Shown piece after piece: positions 26,898-35,177 of a stretch of DNA of 64,000 nucleotides. Below the pieces are notes generated by a model. That model searched no databases. It was given only the letters and a program-made list of their open reading frames with translations, and was not told the origin of the DNA. A program made the translations under genes and the position numbers. The stretch comes from JAHJQZ01 sp963676075 (GTDB taxonomy: Bacteria > Pseudomonadota > Alphaproteobacteria > Rhizobiales > Devosiaceae): assembly GCA_963676075.2 (NCBI GenBank), contig CAXXNZ010000011.1, positions 62,001-126,000 of the forward strand. Direction: 5' to 3'. Numbering within the stretch: position 1 is the first letter of the stretch; each line of letters opens with the position of its first letter.

Positions 26898-27733
26898 GCG
26901 AAGCGCTCGCTGCGTTGCCCCCCTTGCGCGAAGTCATCGCCCGCCATGGCCTCAGCGCCCGCAAGGAGCTGGGCCAGAATTTCCTGTTCGACCTCAACCT
27001 GACCGGGCGTATCGCTCGCGCTGCCGGCGATCTGAGCGAAACGACTGTGATCGAGGTCGGACCGGGGCCGGGCGGGCTGACCCGCGCCCTGCTGCAGGCG
27101 GGAGCAAAGCGGGTTATTGCCATCGAACGCGACGAACGCGTGCTGCCGGCGCTCGACGAGATCGGCGTTGCATCGGGTGGGCGGCTGCAGGTGGTTTCCG
27201 GCGACGCGCTGGAAATCGATTATGCCGGCCTGGCCGAGGGACCGGTGAGGATCGTCGCCAACCTGCCCTACAACATCGCCACGCCTTTGCTGATCGGCTG
27301 GCTGTCGGCACCCTGGCCGCCCTTTTTCGACAGCCTGACGCTGATGTTCCAGAAGGAAGTCGCAGAACGCATCTGCGCCCATCCCGGCTCGAAGACCTAC
27401 GGAAGGCTCGGCGTCCTTGCCGGCTGGCGAACCGAAGCCAGGCTGATGTTCGATGTCTCGCGCTCTGCCTTCACGCCCTCACCCAAGGTGACGTCTTCGG
27501 TGGTGCATCTCGTGCCACAACCGGCGGCGACCGAAGTGGAAGTCAGGACGCTCGAAGCCGTGACCCGCGCCGCGTTCGGCCAGCGCCGAAAGATGATCCG
27601 TCAAAGTCTCAAGGGGCTGAACGTGCCAGCGGAAGACCTGATCGCCGCAGCTGGGCTTAAGGGAACCGAGCGGGCCGAGGAATTGCCGGTAGCGGCCTTC
27701 ATCACTCTCGCGAAGCTGGTTGAGGCGCGCTAG
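26894..27733 (+). CDS. rsmA: 16S rRNA dimethyltransferase RsmA (KsgA)
   Basis: A 279-residue RsmA that dimethylates two adjacent adenines at the end of 16S rRNA helix 45. The SAM-binding motif is EVGPGPGGLTRALLQAG (about residues 55-71), and NLPYNIATPLL contains the catalytic N-L-P-Y motif (about 125). The GQNFLFDLNL N-terminus is canonical. It overlaps pdxA (ATGA). The TAG stop is part of the palindromic repeat that follows. Confidence 0.96.
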   Translation: MSEALAALPPLREVIARHGLSARKELGQNFLFDLNLTGRIARAAGDLSETTVIEVGPGPGGLTRALLQAGAKRVIAIERDERVLPALDEIGVASGGRLQVVSGDALEIDYAGLAEGPVRIVANLPYNIATPLLIGWLSAPWPPFFDSLTLMFQKEVAERICAHPGSKTYGRLGVLAGWRTEARLMFDVSRSAFTPSPKVTSSVVHLVPQPAATEVEVRTLEAVTRAAFGQRRKMIRQSLKGLNVPAEDLIAAAGLKGTERAEELPVAAFITLAKLVEAR

Positions 27734-27815
27734 AGCACTTTATCGTTTCACGGAAACAGTGATATGGCCTAACTTATTGTTTGGTCGCGTTTTCGAACCG
27801 CAAAAGCCGTTGCAC
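27731..27815. repeat. RIME/MITE-like palindromic element, copy 3
   Basis: It begins TAGAGCACTT at the rsmA stop. It holds a CGTTTCACGGAAACAGTGA hairpin-like segment, then GGTCGCGTTTTCGAACCGCAAAA, which is very similar to the second half of copy 6 at 37734. The right end is imprecise. A CTAGAGC also stands at the gmk stop near 27922, so the element may once have filled this interval. Confidence 0.55.
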
Positions 27816-27921
27816 ATCGATCGGCACAGGCACCTCATTTAGGAGGTCTTACGGATCAGAAAACGTGTAGCGGGCGCTGTCACCTTCAACCGCACCGGCA
27901 TGCTAAGCTGGTGTCGCAGCG

Positions 27922-28560
27922 CTAGAGCTGGTCGATTTCAGACTGCAACCGCTCGACAAATTCAGGCAGATTCTGCTGCCGCTCGCGGATGAGACGCGAC
28001 GCGGCAAGAATCGAGCGCACCTTCTGGACAGAATCCTCGAGATCCTCGTTGACGATGACGAAGTCGTATTCGGAATAGTGGTCCATCTCCTTGCGGGCAT
28101 TCTTGAGCCGCATCTCGATGGTGTCCTTGCTGTCCTGCGCCCGACGCTCCAGCCGCGTGCGCAATTCCTTGATCGAGGGCGGCAACACGAAGACCGTCAC
28201 CATGTCGGCGCGGCATTTCTCGTAAAGCTGCAGGGTACCCTGATAATCGATGTCGAACAGGATGTCGTTGCCGGCAGCGAGCTGCTCTTCGACTTTGGCG
28301 CGCGGTGTGCCGTAGAAATTGCCGTGCACGTGGGCGAACTCGAGCAGCTCATCACTGTCGCGCATGCGCTCGAATGTCGGTACGTCGATGAAATAGTAGT
28401 GCACCCCGTCCTTTTCGTCGGTACGTCGGGTGCGCGTGGTCACCGAAACCGACAGGCGGATGTTCGGATCATCGGCGAACAGTGCACGCGAAATCGAGGA
28501 TTTGCCTGCCCCCGAGGGCGAAGCGATGACCAACATGACGCCGCGGCGCTGAAATTCCAT
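27922..28560 (-). CDS. gmk: Guanylate kinase
   Basis: A 212-residue GMP kinase that phosphorylates GMP to GDP. The P-loop is ASPSGAGKSS near residue 15, followed by the GMP-binding SVSVTTRTRRTDEKDGVHYYF segment and the conserved EFAHVHGNFYGTP. The ATG at 28560 is favoured because an AGGA ribosome-binding element lies five bases upstream; another ATG at 28566 would add two residues. It lies downstream of yicC in the minus-strand run mltG-yicC-gmk. Its TAG stop has the form CTCTAG. Confidence 0.95.
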   Translation of the reverse strand: MEFQRRGVMLVIASPSGAGKSSISRALFADDPNIRLSVSVTTRTRRTDEKDGVHYYFIDVPTFERMRDSDELLEFAHVHGNFYGTPRAKVEEQLAAGNDILFDIDYQGTLQLYEKCRADMVTVFVLPPSIKELRTRLERRAQDSKDTIEMRLKNARKEMDHYSEYDFVIVNEDLEDSVQKVRSILAASRLIRERQQNLPEFVERLQSEIDQL

Positions 28561-28635
28561 TTCCATCCTACCCGTTCCCGCCGTTCACTTAGCAGCACCG
28601 TCGCATTGCACCGGCGCGCCAATTCTGGCGAAGCC

Positions 28636-29541
28636 TCACTCGATATTTTGCACCTGCTCGCGCAACTGGTCGATTGCCGCCTTGAGCTCAAGTCCGATCG
28701 CCGTCAGCTCCACATCGTTCGACTTGGAACACAGTGTATTGGCTTCCCGATTAAATTCCTGTGAGAGGAAATCGAGGCGCCGGCCAACCGATCCCCCCTG
28801 CCCGAGCAATTGCCGACCGGCAGCAATGTGAGCAATGAGCCGGTCGAGTTCCTCGCGGATATCGGCCTTGGTGGCGAGCAGCATAGCTTCCTGATACAGC
28901 CGCTCCTCGCTGAGGCCGTTGCCGGCCGCGGTGAGATCGGCAACCTGCTGGGCAAGCCGGGTCTGGATCACCTCGCGGCTTCGAGCCGGATGGTTCTCGG
29001 CAGCCTTCGCCAGCGCCTCGATCTCGTCGAGCCGCTCAACCAGGACGGCGCCGATGCGGGCACCTTCCTGCGCGCGGGCGTTCTTCAATTCCGCCACGGC
29101 CTGGTCGAGAGTGGCGATGAAAGCTGTGCGAAACTCTTCTTCCGCCGCAGGCGTCAAGGTCGGTTCGCGGGTTTCGAGAACGCCCTTGAGTGCAAGGATG
29201 CCGTCGAGCCGCGCCGGCTCGGCATCGACCCTGCCCTTCAGTGCCTCAAGCGCCGCAAGCACGGCGCTGAGCGCCGTTTCATTGACAACCGTCTCGGACG
29301 TGCCGGACTCGCGTTGCAGACTGGCCGAAAGCGTCACAGAGCCGCGCGACAGCGATTGGCCGAGGCGCTGACGGATCAGCGGCTCGAACGCATCAATGCC
29401 TGGCGGCAGGCGCAGTCGGAGATCAAGCCCGCGTCCGTTCACCGACTTGAGTTCGATTTCGAAGCTCATGCCCTCCGCACTGCCGCTGGCGCGGGCATAT
29501 CCGGTCATCGAGCATAAGGGCGTCTTGCTGGCTGCCATCAT
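28636..29541 (-). CDS. YicC family endoribonuclease-like protein
   Basis: A 301-residue YicC-like (UPF0701) protein. Family members such as E. coli YicC act on RNA (YicC was linked to RyhB decay) and carry the N-terminal SMTGYARA motif and the C-terminal RLDFLSQEFNREANTLCSKS motif, both intact here. Length is standard (about 290-300). The start has two tandem ATGs (29541 and 29538). It is the second gene of the mltG-yicC-gmk run, the usual Rhizobiales arrangement, although a palindromic repeat separates it from mltG. Confidence 0.93.
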   Translation of the reverse strand: MMAASKTPLCSMTGYARASGSAEGMSFEIELKSVNGRGLDLRLRLPPGIDAFEPLIRQRLGQSLSRGSVTLSASLQRESGTSETVVNETALSAVLAALEALKGRVDAEPARLDGILALKGVLETREPTLTPAAEEEFRTAFIATLDQAVAELKNARAQEGARIGAVLVERLDEIEALAKAAENHPARSREVIQTRLAQQVADLTAAGNGLSEERLYQEAMLLATKADIREELDRLIAHIAAGRQLLGQGGSVGRRLDFLSQEFNREANTLCSKSNDVELTAIGLELKAAIDQLREQVQNIE

Positions 29542-29590
29542 GGCCCCCGTTTGGTTGGCGCTGGCGGGGCCGCCGGCGCCGGGCTAACTC

Positions 29591-29692
29591 TCACGTTTTG
29601 ACACAGTCAAAACGCCTGGCCCAAATTTTTCATGTGGTCGCATGTTCGAAGCGGAAAGTGGGAGCCACTTTTCCCGAACACGCTCCAGTCTA
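29591..29692. repeat. RIME/MITE-like palindromic element, copy 4
   Basis: It lies between yicC and mltG; on the minus strand it begins TAGACTGGAGCG, whose TAG is the mltG stop. It carries the GGAAAGTGG-gag-CCACTTTTCC type hairpin and, at the other end, a perfect 7-bp GTTTTGA-cacag-TCAAAAC hairpin (29595-29613). Confidence 0.65.
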
Positions 29693-30790
29693 TTGCTCCG
29701 CGGCGTCCGCTGCCTGCTTCTCAAGCTCCTCGCGCGCCGCCTCGGCCTCTTGGGCCGCCTGTGCCGCCGCCTCGCGCTGTGCGGCGCGGAATTTGGCAAC
29801 GTTCTGCTGGTGTTCCTTGTAGGTCGACGCGAACAGGTGTCCAGCAGACGGGTCAGCCCCGGCGGCAACGAAATAAAGGTAATTCGTGTCGTCCGGGTTT
29901 GCCGTCGCCTTGAGGGCTTCGATACCGGGATTGGCGATCGGACCGGCAGGCAACCCGTCGAGTTGATAGGTGTTATAGTCGGTCTTGGCTTCGAGCTCAG
30001 ACTTTTTCAGCCCCCGCCCCAGGACACCCACACCCTTGGTGATGCCATAGATGGTGGTCGGGTCGGACTGCAGCCGCATGCCCTTCTTGAGGCGATTGAT
30101 GAAGACCGAGGCAACTTGCGGCCGCTCGCTGGCGATACCGGTTTCCTTCTCGACAATCGAGGCAAGGATGACCAATTCCTCGGGCGATTTCAGCGGCAGG
30201 TCGGGATCGCGCCCGGCCCAAATCTCGGCCAGTGCCGCTTCTTGTGCCTTTTCCATCCGGTCAAGCACCGACTGCCGGGTGGCGTCGCGCTCATAGGCAT
30301 AGGTATCTGGCAGCAGCGCGCCTTCAGGCGGCACGGTTTCGATCTTGCCTTCGAGCAGCTCTGCGGCGTTGAGCTTTTCAACGATCTGCCAGGACGTCAG
30401 GCCTTCGGGGAAGGTCACCGAGTGAACCACCGGGGTGCCTTCGGTCAGCTCCTTGAGAATTTCCGCCATGGAAGCGTGCGCCGTCAGTCGGTATTCGCCG
30501 TGCTTGAGGCCGCGTTCCTTCTTCTCCGCCATGGTGCCGGCAATAAAGATCCAGCGATTGGCGATAAGGCCGGCGTCTTCGAGCCGTTGCGCCACCGTCG
30601 ACAGACCGTTGCCACGCTCGACAATGAATGTGGTGTCCTCGGCGATCTTGCCTTCGGCATTGAACTGGCTGATTCCCCACAAGGTCGCCGCGCCGGCAAT
30701 GATGACGGCGAGAACCAGGAGCGATAAGAACCCGTTGAGAATATCGATCACGGCGCTACGGCGGCGGCGGACCTTACGCTTGCCGAACAT
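29690..30790 (-). CDS. mltG: Endolytic murein transglycosylase MltG
   Basis: A 366-residue MltG that cuts nascent peptidoglycan and helps end glycan-strand elongation. One N-terminal membrane helix (about residues 15-38, ILNGFLSLLVLAVIIAGAATL) anchors it. A LysM-like domain follows, then the YceG catalytic domain whose motif ASIVEKETG contains the catalytic Glu. The C-terminus is an alanine/glutamate-rich tail (about residues 325-366) not typical of the family core. The ATG at 30790 has a GGGAGA ribosome-binding site. It stands between fabF and yicC, the conserved order. Confidence 0.93.
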   Translation of the reverse strand: MFGKRKVRRRRSAVIDILNGFLSLLVLAVIIAGAATLWGISQFNAEGKIAEDTTFIVERGNGLSTVAQRLEDAGLIANRWIFIAGTMAEKKERGLKHGEYRLTAHASMAEILKELTEGTPVVHSVTFPEGLTSWQIVEKLNAAELLEGKIETVPPEGALLPDTYAYERDATRQSVLDRMEKAQEAALAEIWAGRDPDLPLKSPEELVILASIVEKETGIASERPQVASVFINRLKKGMRLQSDPTTIYGITKGVGVLGRGLKKSELEAKTDYNTYQLDGLPAGPIANPGIEALKATANPDDTNYLYFVAAGADPSAGHLFASTYKEHQQNVAKFRAAQREAAAQAAQEAEAAREELEKQAADAAEQ

Positions 30791-30846
30791 CTGGTCTCCC
30801 TGCGGTGCGATGGGCAAAGCCCCAACCGCGATCGTGATTATCCCCG

Positions 30847-30957
30847 GCTCGTCACATTCGAAAAAGCGGATACCGCTTTCGTGTACGAACATGCGAGCGT
30901 GCCACGGCTCAGAACATGTAACCTGCCGGAAAGGCTTTCACCTTCCGGCAGCATGCC
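30847..30957. repeat. RIME/MITE-like hairpin module and adjacent hairpin
   Basis: Upstream of mltG, GCTCG...CGAGC ends (30847-30898) enclose a TTCGAAAAAGCGG-ata-CCGCTTTCG hairpin that matches the first module of the element family. Next to it CTGCCGGAA...TTCCGGCAG (about 30928-30957) forms a strong hairpin in the mltG leader region. Confidence 0.5.
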
Positions 30958-31058
30958 TGGCGCAATTGCCGGCATTGTTCCGACAAATCCGGCGAAAACA
31001 AGTGTTTCCGACCATCGGCCACAGGATTTGCGGCGATGCGTCGCCCTGCCGACCCGGC

Positions 31059-31160
31059 TAGAGCATGTTCGGGAAAAGTGGCGACCACTTTTCCCGTCCG
31101 AACACGCGATCACTCAAGGATTTGGAGATGCGTCCTGAGCAAATCAGGACGCATGCCCTA
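31059..31160. repeat. RIME/MITE-like palindromic element, copy 5
   Basis: 102 bp, running from CTAGAGCATGTTCGGG to GCATGCCCTAG. On the minus strand its TAG is the fabF stop. The first hairpin is GGGAAAAGTGG-cga-CCACTTTTCCC (11-bp arms); the second is GCGTCCTGA-gcaaa-TCAGGACGC (9-bp arms). This is the clearest copy: two palindromes inside inverted CTAG ends. Confidence 0.8.
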
Positions 31161-32423
31161 GTCGGCTTTACGCATGACCAGCGTTGCGTTGGTGCCACCG
31201 AACCCGAAGGAATTCGACAAAACGGTGTTGATCTCACGCTTCACCGCTGCCTTGGGCGCCAGATTGATCGGCGTCTCGACCGAAGGATTGTCGAGATTGA
31301 GCGTCGGCGGCGCGATGCTGTCGCGCATGGCCAACAGGCAGAAGATCGCTTCGACCGCTCCCGCCGCACCGAGCAGATGCCCTACCGAGGATTTGGTCGA
31401 GGACATCACGACGCTCGAAGCCGCATCGCCGAGCATGCGCTCGACCGCGGCAAGTTCGATCGTGTCGGCCATGGTCGATGTGCCATGCGCGTTTACATAG
31501 TCGATGTCGGCGGCGGTGATACCGGCCCGCTTGATGGCAGCAGACATGGCACGAAAACCGCCATTGCCGTCCTCGGACGGAGCAGTGATGTGATGGGCAT
31601 CGCCCGAAAGCCCGTAGCCGATCACTTCGCCATAGATATGGGCGCCGCGTGCCTTGGCGTGCTCGTATTCCTCAAGAACGACAATACCGGCGCCCTCGCC
31701 CATGACGAACCCGTCACGATCCTTGTCGTAGGGACGCGAGGCTTCGGTGGGTCGGTCGTTGAAACCGGTGGACAAAGCGCGCGTGGCGGCGAAACCGGCC
31801 AACGACAGGCGATTGAGCGGCGACTCGGTGCCGCCTGCAACCATGATGTCGGCATCGTCGAGCGCAATGAGTCGCGCTGCGTCGCCGATGGCATGCGCCC
31901 CGGTCGAACAGGCCGTCACGACCGAATGGTTTGGTCCCTTGAGCTGATGCCGAATAGAGGCATGGCCGGATGCAAGATTGATAAGCCGGCCTGGAATGAA
32001 GAACGGTGAAATGCGGCGCGGGCCACGTTCCTTCAGTGTGATCGAGGCCTCATATATGCCGCCGATGCCACCGATTCCGGAGCCGATCAGCACGCCTGCG
32101 CGTTCCTGCTGCTCGCTCGTTTTCAGCTCGATGCCGCTATCGGCAACAGCCTGGTCGGTCGCGGCGAGCGCATAGGTGATGAAAGGATCAACCTTGCGCT
32201 GCTCCTTGGGCTCGACCCACTCGTCGGGATCGAACAGGCCCTCGGACTTTGGCCCAAACGGAATCGGGCAGGCGATCTGGCAAGCCAGATCGTCCACCTC
32301 GAATTCAGTGACGCGTCGAGCCCCGCTTTGGCCTGCAAGCAGGCGCTGCCACGTAGGTTCGACGCCACAACCGAGTGGGCTAATCAGCCCAAGCCCGGTT
32401 ACGACTACTCGCCGCAATTCCAT
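31158..32423 (-). CDS. fabF: 3-oxoacyl-ACP synthase II
   Basis: A 421-residue FabF that condenses malonyl-ACP with acyl-ACP in fatty-acid elongation. The catalytic Cys lies in VTACSTGAHAIGDA (about residue 170) and the two histidines in YVNAHGTST and SVGHLLGAAG. The C-terminal NSFGFGGTNATL is canonical. The ATG at 32423 gives the standard MELRRVVVTGLG start. It lies 13 bp downstream of acpP on the same strand, so the two are probably cotranscribed. Confidence 0.97.
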   Translation of the reverse strand: MELRRVVVTGLGLISPLGCGVEPTWQRLLAGQSGARRVTEFEVDDLACQIACPIPFGPKSEGLFDPDEWVEPKEQRKVDPFITYALAATDQAVADSGIELKTSEQQERAGVLIGSGIGGIGGIYEASITLKERGPRRISPFFIPGRLINLASGHASIRHQLKGPNHSVVTACSTGAHAIGDAARLIALDDADIMVAGGTESPLNRLSLAGFAATRALSTGFNDRPTEASRPYDKDRDGFVMGEGAGIVVLEEYEHAKARGAHIYGEVIGYGLSGDAHHITAPSEDGNGGFRAMSAAIKRAGITAADIDYVNAHGTSTMADTIELAAVERMLGDAASSVVMSSTKSSVGHLLGAAGAVEAIFCLLAMRDSIAPPTLNLDNPSVETPINLAPKAAVKREINTVLSNSFGFGGTNATLVMRKAD

Positions 32424-32436
32424 CAGGTCAGGACCG

Positions 32437-32676
32437 CTACTCGCCCTTGGCCTTCTTGAGGAAGGTAACAGCATCGCCGAAAGTCTGGATCTGCTCGGCG
32501 GCGTCATCCGGAATCTCGACTTCGAATTCCTCTTCGAAGGCCATCACGAGCTCAACCTGATCCAGCGAGTCCGCGCCCAGATCGTCGATGAAGCCAGCCT
32601 TTTCAGTGACCTTGTCGGCATCCACATTGAGATGCTCAACCACGATCTTACGCACGCGATCTTCGATATCGCTCAT
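32437..32676 (-). CDS. acpP: Acyl carrier protein
   Basis: A 79-residue ACP. The phosphopantetheine attachment serine is in the signature DLGADSLDQVELVMAFEEEF. It carries growing acyl chains between the fab enzymes and to lipid A synthesis. It is highly acidic and helical, of normal length, with an AAGGA ribosome-binding site before the ATG at 32676. fabF follows immediately, while fabG lies 580 bp upstream on the same strand. That gap is unusually long and carries a small plus-strand ORF, so acpP probably has its own promoter. Confidence 0.98.
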   Translation of the reverse strand: MSDIEDRVRKIVVEHLNVDADKVTEKAGFIDDLGADSLDQVELVMAFEEEFEVEIPDDAAEQIQTFGDAVTFLKKAKGE

Positions 32677-33076
32677 GTCTTGTTGTCCTTCTTACAAAGC
32701 TTGTATTCTGTTGGTTTGCGGCACAATTCTGATCTACGTCAGTGACTTGTTCCAAACCGCTGCATCCGGCGGTTTTTCGGGCGTTTCACCCTCGTCCGCG
32801 CTGCTTGACGGGCGGCATTATCATACTTTTTCTGGCTTGGCCATATCAGTGCTGCCGGTGTTTTGAGAGCTATTCTCAACCTTTGTCAAACGGGCATGCA
32901 CCTCTTCGGCCTCTCCATCGCGGTATCACGTCCTTTAGCCAGACCTCAAGGGCCGATCCTAAGCCGGCCACAGCCATCCCTCAATACGTACATGATTATG
33001 CCTATATGTCGACTTACGCGGTCGAAGTATGCTTTAATCGACACGGAAGGACGATAGAACGATTGGAATACAATAG
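32677..33076. promoter_or_regulatory. acpP upstream region with AAACCGC/GCGGTTT hairpin
   Basis: 400 bp between acpP and the small plus-strand ORF. A perfect inverted repeat AAACCGC (32754-32760) / GCGGTTT (32769-32775) with an 8-base loop is followed by TT on the plus strand. On the minus strand it lies about 80-100 bases before the acpP ATG, where a regulator site would be expected, and a TTGGAA -35-like hexamer follows it. The rest (32780-33076) shows no gene. Confidence 0.4.
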
Positions 33077-33247
33077 ATGTCCGACGTCCTATTCTGGGGG
33101 ATAATCTACCTCGTATTGATGGTTACAACCTTTTTTCTGGTCACAACGCTCATGCGTGCGAGTCGCGATGATCCGCCGCCGCAGGAAGAGCCTGATCACA
33201 ATTGCGAACGTCCCGCCGCAGCGCAAAAGCCGGCACCAAAGGCCTGA
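33077..33247 (+). CDS. Small hypothetical membrane protein (56 residues)
   Basis: A short open frame from ATG at 33077 to TGA at 33247. Residues about 4-24 (VLFWGIIYLVLMVTTFFLVT) form one membrane helix, followed by a basic LMRASR stop-transfer and a proline-rich, charged tail (PPPQEEPDH...PAAAQKPAPKA). A GGAA element lies about 8 bases upstream. It fills the otherwise unusual fabG-acpP gap and converges on fabG. The order of hydrophobic helix, positive residues and tail favours a real gene, but no homologue was recognised. Confidence 0.5.
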   Translation: MSDVLFWGIIYLVLMVTTFFLVTTLMRASRDDPPPQEEPDHNCERPAAAQKPAPKA

Positions 33248-33256
33248 CGCGACTCC

Positions 33257-33994
33257 CTAGAGCATCAGCATGCCACCGTTGACGTTGAGGGTATGACCGG
33301 TGATGTAACCGGATTCCTTGCTTGCCAGGAACAAAACCGCCGCAGCCACTTCCTCGCCGGTGCCAAGACGCTGGGCCGGAACCTTTTGCATGATATTCTC
33401 GCGCTGCTTGTCATTGAGCTCATCGGTCATGGCCGAGCCGATGAAGCCTGGCGCAATGGTGTTTACGGTGATGTTGCGCGAGGCAACCTCGTAGGCCAGC
33501 GCCTTTGACATGCCGATCAGGCCTGCCTTGGAGGCGGCGTAATTGCCCTGGCCGGGATTACCGACCACCCCGACCACCGAGGTGATGCCGATGATGCGGC
33601 CATAGCGCTGCTTCATCATGCCCCTCAAGGCCGACCGGGTGATGTGGAAAGCCGCCGTCAGGTTGACCGCCAGCACGTCGTCCCATTCCTCGTCCTTCAT
33701 GCGCATGAAGATGTTGTCGCGCGTCATGCCGGCATTGTTGATGAGGATATCGAGCCCGCCGAGTGCGTTCTCGGCATTGGGCACCAGATGGTCGACCTCG
33801 GCCAGCGAGGAGAGATTGCACGGCAGCACTGCCGTTTTGCCCGGCAGCGCGGCCGCCACTTCCTCAAGCTTGTCAACGCGTGTGCCGGATAGCGCCACAT
33901 CGGCGCCGGCCTCGGAAAGGACGCGGGCGATCTCCGAGCCGATGCCGCCGCTGGCGCCTGTGACTAGAGCGCGCTTGCCCGTCAGATCAAACAT
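33257..33994 (-). CDS. fabG: 3-oxoacyl-ACP reductase
   Basis: A 245-residue FabG, the NADPH-dependent SDR that reduces 3-oxoacyl-ACP. The nucleotide-binding motif is GASGGIG (about residue 13), NNAG follows near 85, and the catalytic Ser/Tyr/Lys are in ITSVVG and YAASKAG. The C-terminus VNGGMLML is typical. The ATG at 33994 is favoured by an AAGGGG ribosome-binding site; the longer frame adds unconserved residues. It lies downstream of fabD, the STM3941-like gene and the EncFtn-like gene on the minus strand. Confidence 0.97.
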   Translation of the reverse strand: MFDLTGKRALVTGASGGIGSEIARVLSEAGADVALSGTRVDKLEEVAAALPGKTAVLPCNLSSLAEVDHLVPNAENALGGLDILINNAGMTRDNIFMRMKDEEWDDVLAVNLTAAFHITRSALRGMMKQRYGRIIGITSVVGVVGNPGQGNYAASKAGLIGMSKALAYEVASRNITVNTIAPGFIGSAMTDELNDKQRENIMQKVPAQRLGTGEEVAAAVLFLASKESGYITGHTLNVNGGMLML

Positions 33995-34160
33995 CGTTTT
34001 CCCCTTCTTCTCGCTCATGGCCGCCAACGGCACTCGAAGCCGGTGACATCGACCAAATCGGCAACAAGGTCAAGAATTGCGATGAAGGTTCTGGCAGTTG
34101 CGCCCCTTCCCAACCGGATGCGCCGCGTCGCGATCGGCAGGCGCCGCAAGCGCGCCCGGA

Positions 34161-34475
34161 TCAGCCGTCCTCGTGTTCCGCCTTTTCTCCGGCGTCAACG
34201 ATGTCGCCTTTTGTGAACAGGATTCCTTCAAGCATCTCACGCCATTCCGGCATCCGTCGCAGCAAGAACTCGAGATCCATGCCGAAATGCTTGAACTCCT
34301 CCTCGCGCGCATTCTTCATGATGGCGCGGGCGGCCTCGTCCTTCTCAACCGAAATACGCTGGGTGTACCAGTTGATGGCTTCGGCTTCTTCCTGCAGTCC
34401 GGCAAACATCCGGGCGAGCGTGCGGGTCTCCTCGCTGAGATCATGTGCTGGCTCGTGGTACTGCTCGGTTCCCAT
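34161..34475 (-). CDS. Encapsulated-ferritin (EncFtn)-like protein
   Basis: A 104-residue two-helix protein resembling EncFtn, the ferroxidase normally packed inside encapsulin shells. The EncFtn iron-site pattern is kept: Glu29/Glu30 and Glu32 in QEEAEAINWYTQR with Trp36-Tyr37, and Glu60 with His63 in REEEFKHFGMDLEFLL. Proteins of this family form ring-like decamers with iron bound at subunit interfaces. The C-terminus ends EKAEHEDG and has no recognisable encapsulin-targeting peptide, and no shell gene is in the window. An AAGGAG ribosome-binding site 7 bases upstream fixes the ATG at 34475. It lies between fabG and the STM3941-like gene on the same strand. Role: possibly iron handling, unproven. 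Confidence 0.75.
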   Translation of the reverse strand: MGTEQYHEPAHDLSEETRTLARMFAGLQEEAEAINWYTQRISVEKDEAARAIMKNAREEEFKHFGMDLEFLLRRMPEWREMLEGILFTKGDIVDAGEKAEHEDG

Positions 34476-34631
34476 GGGAAATCTCCTTGATAGACAATTC
34501 ATTGCCGCGCTTTGACGGCGTCTTCATCTATCAATGCCTGTGACCCGGGATGGTTCCCGTTGCAGCCATCACGACATTATCGCATCGGCGGCCCGAATCT
34601 CGCACTTTTGCTCCAGTTACCTGCCCTGAAG

Positions 34632-35177
34632 TCAGAAACCGCGATGCGCCTTCCAATAGGCATCGCAAACCGCCAACAGCGTCCTGGTGTCGGTATTCGT
34701 GCCCGCGGCGCTGATCGCAATGCCTGGCGTGCCGAGCAGCTTGTTGGCAAAACCCAGAGCCTTGTCGGGAACCGTCGCCAACACTTCCCATTCGGTGTCC
34801 TGATCGAGGCCGATCTGGACATAGGAGCCGGAGCGGTGCTCCCAGCCCTTGATTTCGGTGATGCCGCTCCACGGGATCAGGGGGCTCCCGAGCCGGTGGT
34901 CGCGCAAACCGTCGGGCGAAATCTCGATGGTCACCGCCCGCCCCTTCATGAGCCGTTGGAAAAAGCGCAGGGCAGCAAAGCCGAACAATGCCGCGCCGAG
35001 CCAGGCGAGGATGACATCGCCCTCTTCCACTTCGACACCCGGTAGCCGGCCCGTGGCCATGCCGAGACAGATCCCCAGAAAGATCAGACTTCCAACCAGC
35101 GCCATAGCCAGCATGCCCGGCGCACCCCTGAAGGTCCGGGTGATCGAGGTGTCGAATTCGAAGTCCTCGTTAGCCAT
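34632..35177 (-). CDS. STM3941-like two-helix membrane protein
   Basis: A 181-residue protein with two membrane helices (about residues 18-37, GMLAMALVGSLIFLGICLGM, and 47-65) followed by a soluble domain that looks PH-like (TIEISPDGLRDHRLGSPLIPWSGITEIKG). This architecture matches STM3941-type and YcxB-like proteins of unknown function. The ATG overlaps the fabD TAA by eight bases (ATGGCTAA), so it is translationally coupled to fabD. Function unknown; fatty-acid or membrane-related by context only. Confidence 0.75.
   Translation of the reverse strand: MANEDFEFDTSITRTFRGAPGMLAMALVGSLIFLGICLGMATGRLPGVEVEEGDVILAWLGAALFGFAALRFFQRLMKGRAVTIEISPDGLRDHRLGSPLIPWSGITEIKGWEHRSGSYVQIGLDQDTEWEVLATVPDKALGFANKLLGTPGIAISAAGTNTDTRTLLAVCDAYWKAHRGF

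Noticed and set aside
32863..33057. 64-residue plus-strand ORF upstream of the small membrane gene
   Set aside because: No ribosome-binding site, no helix pattern and irregular composition; likely chance.
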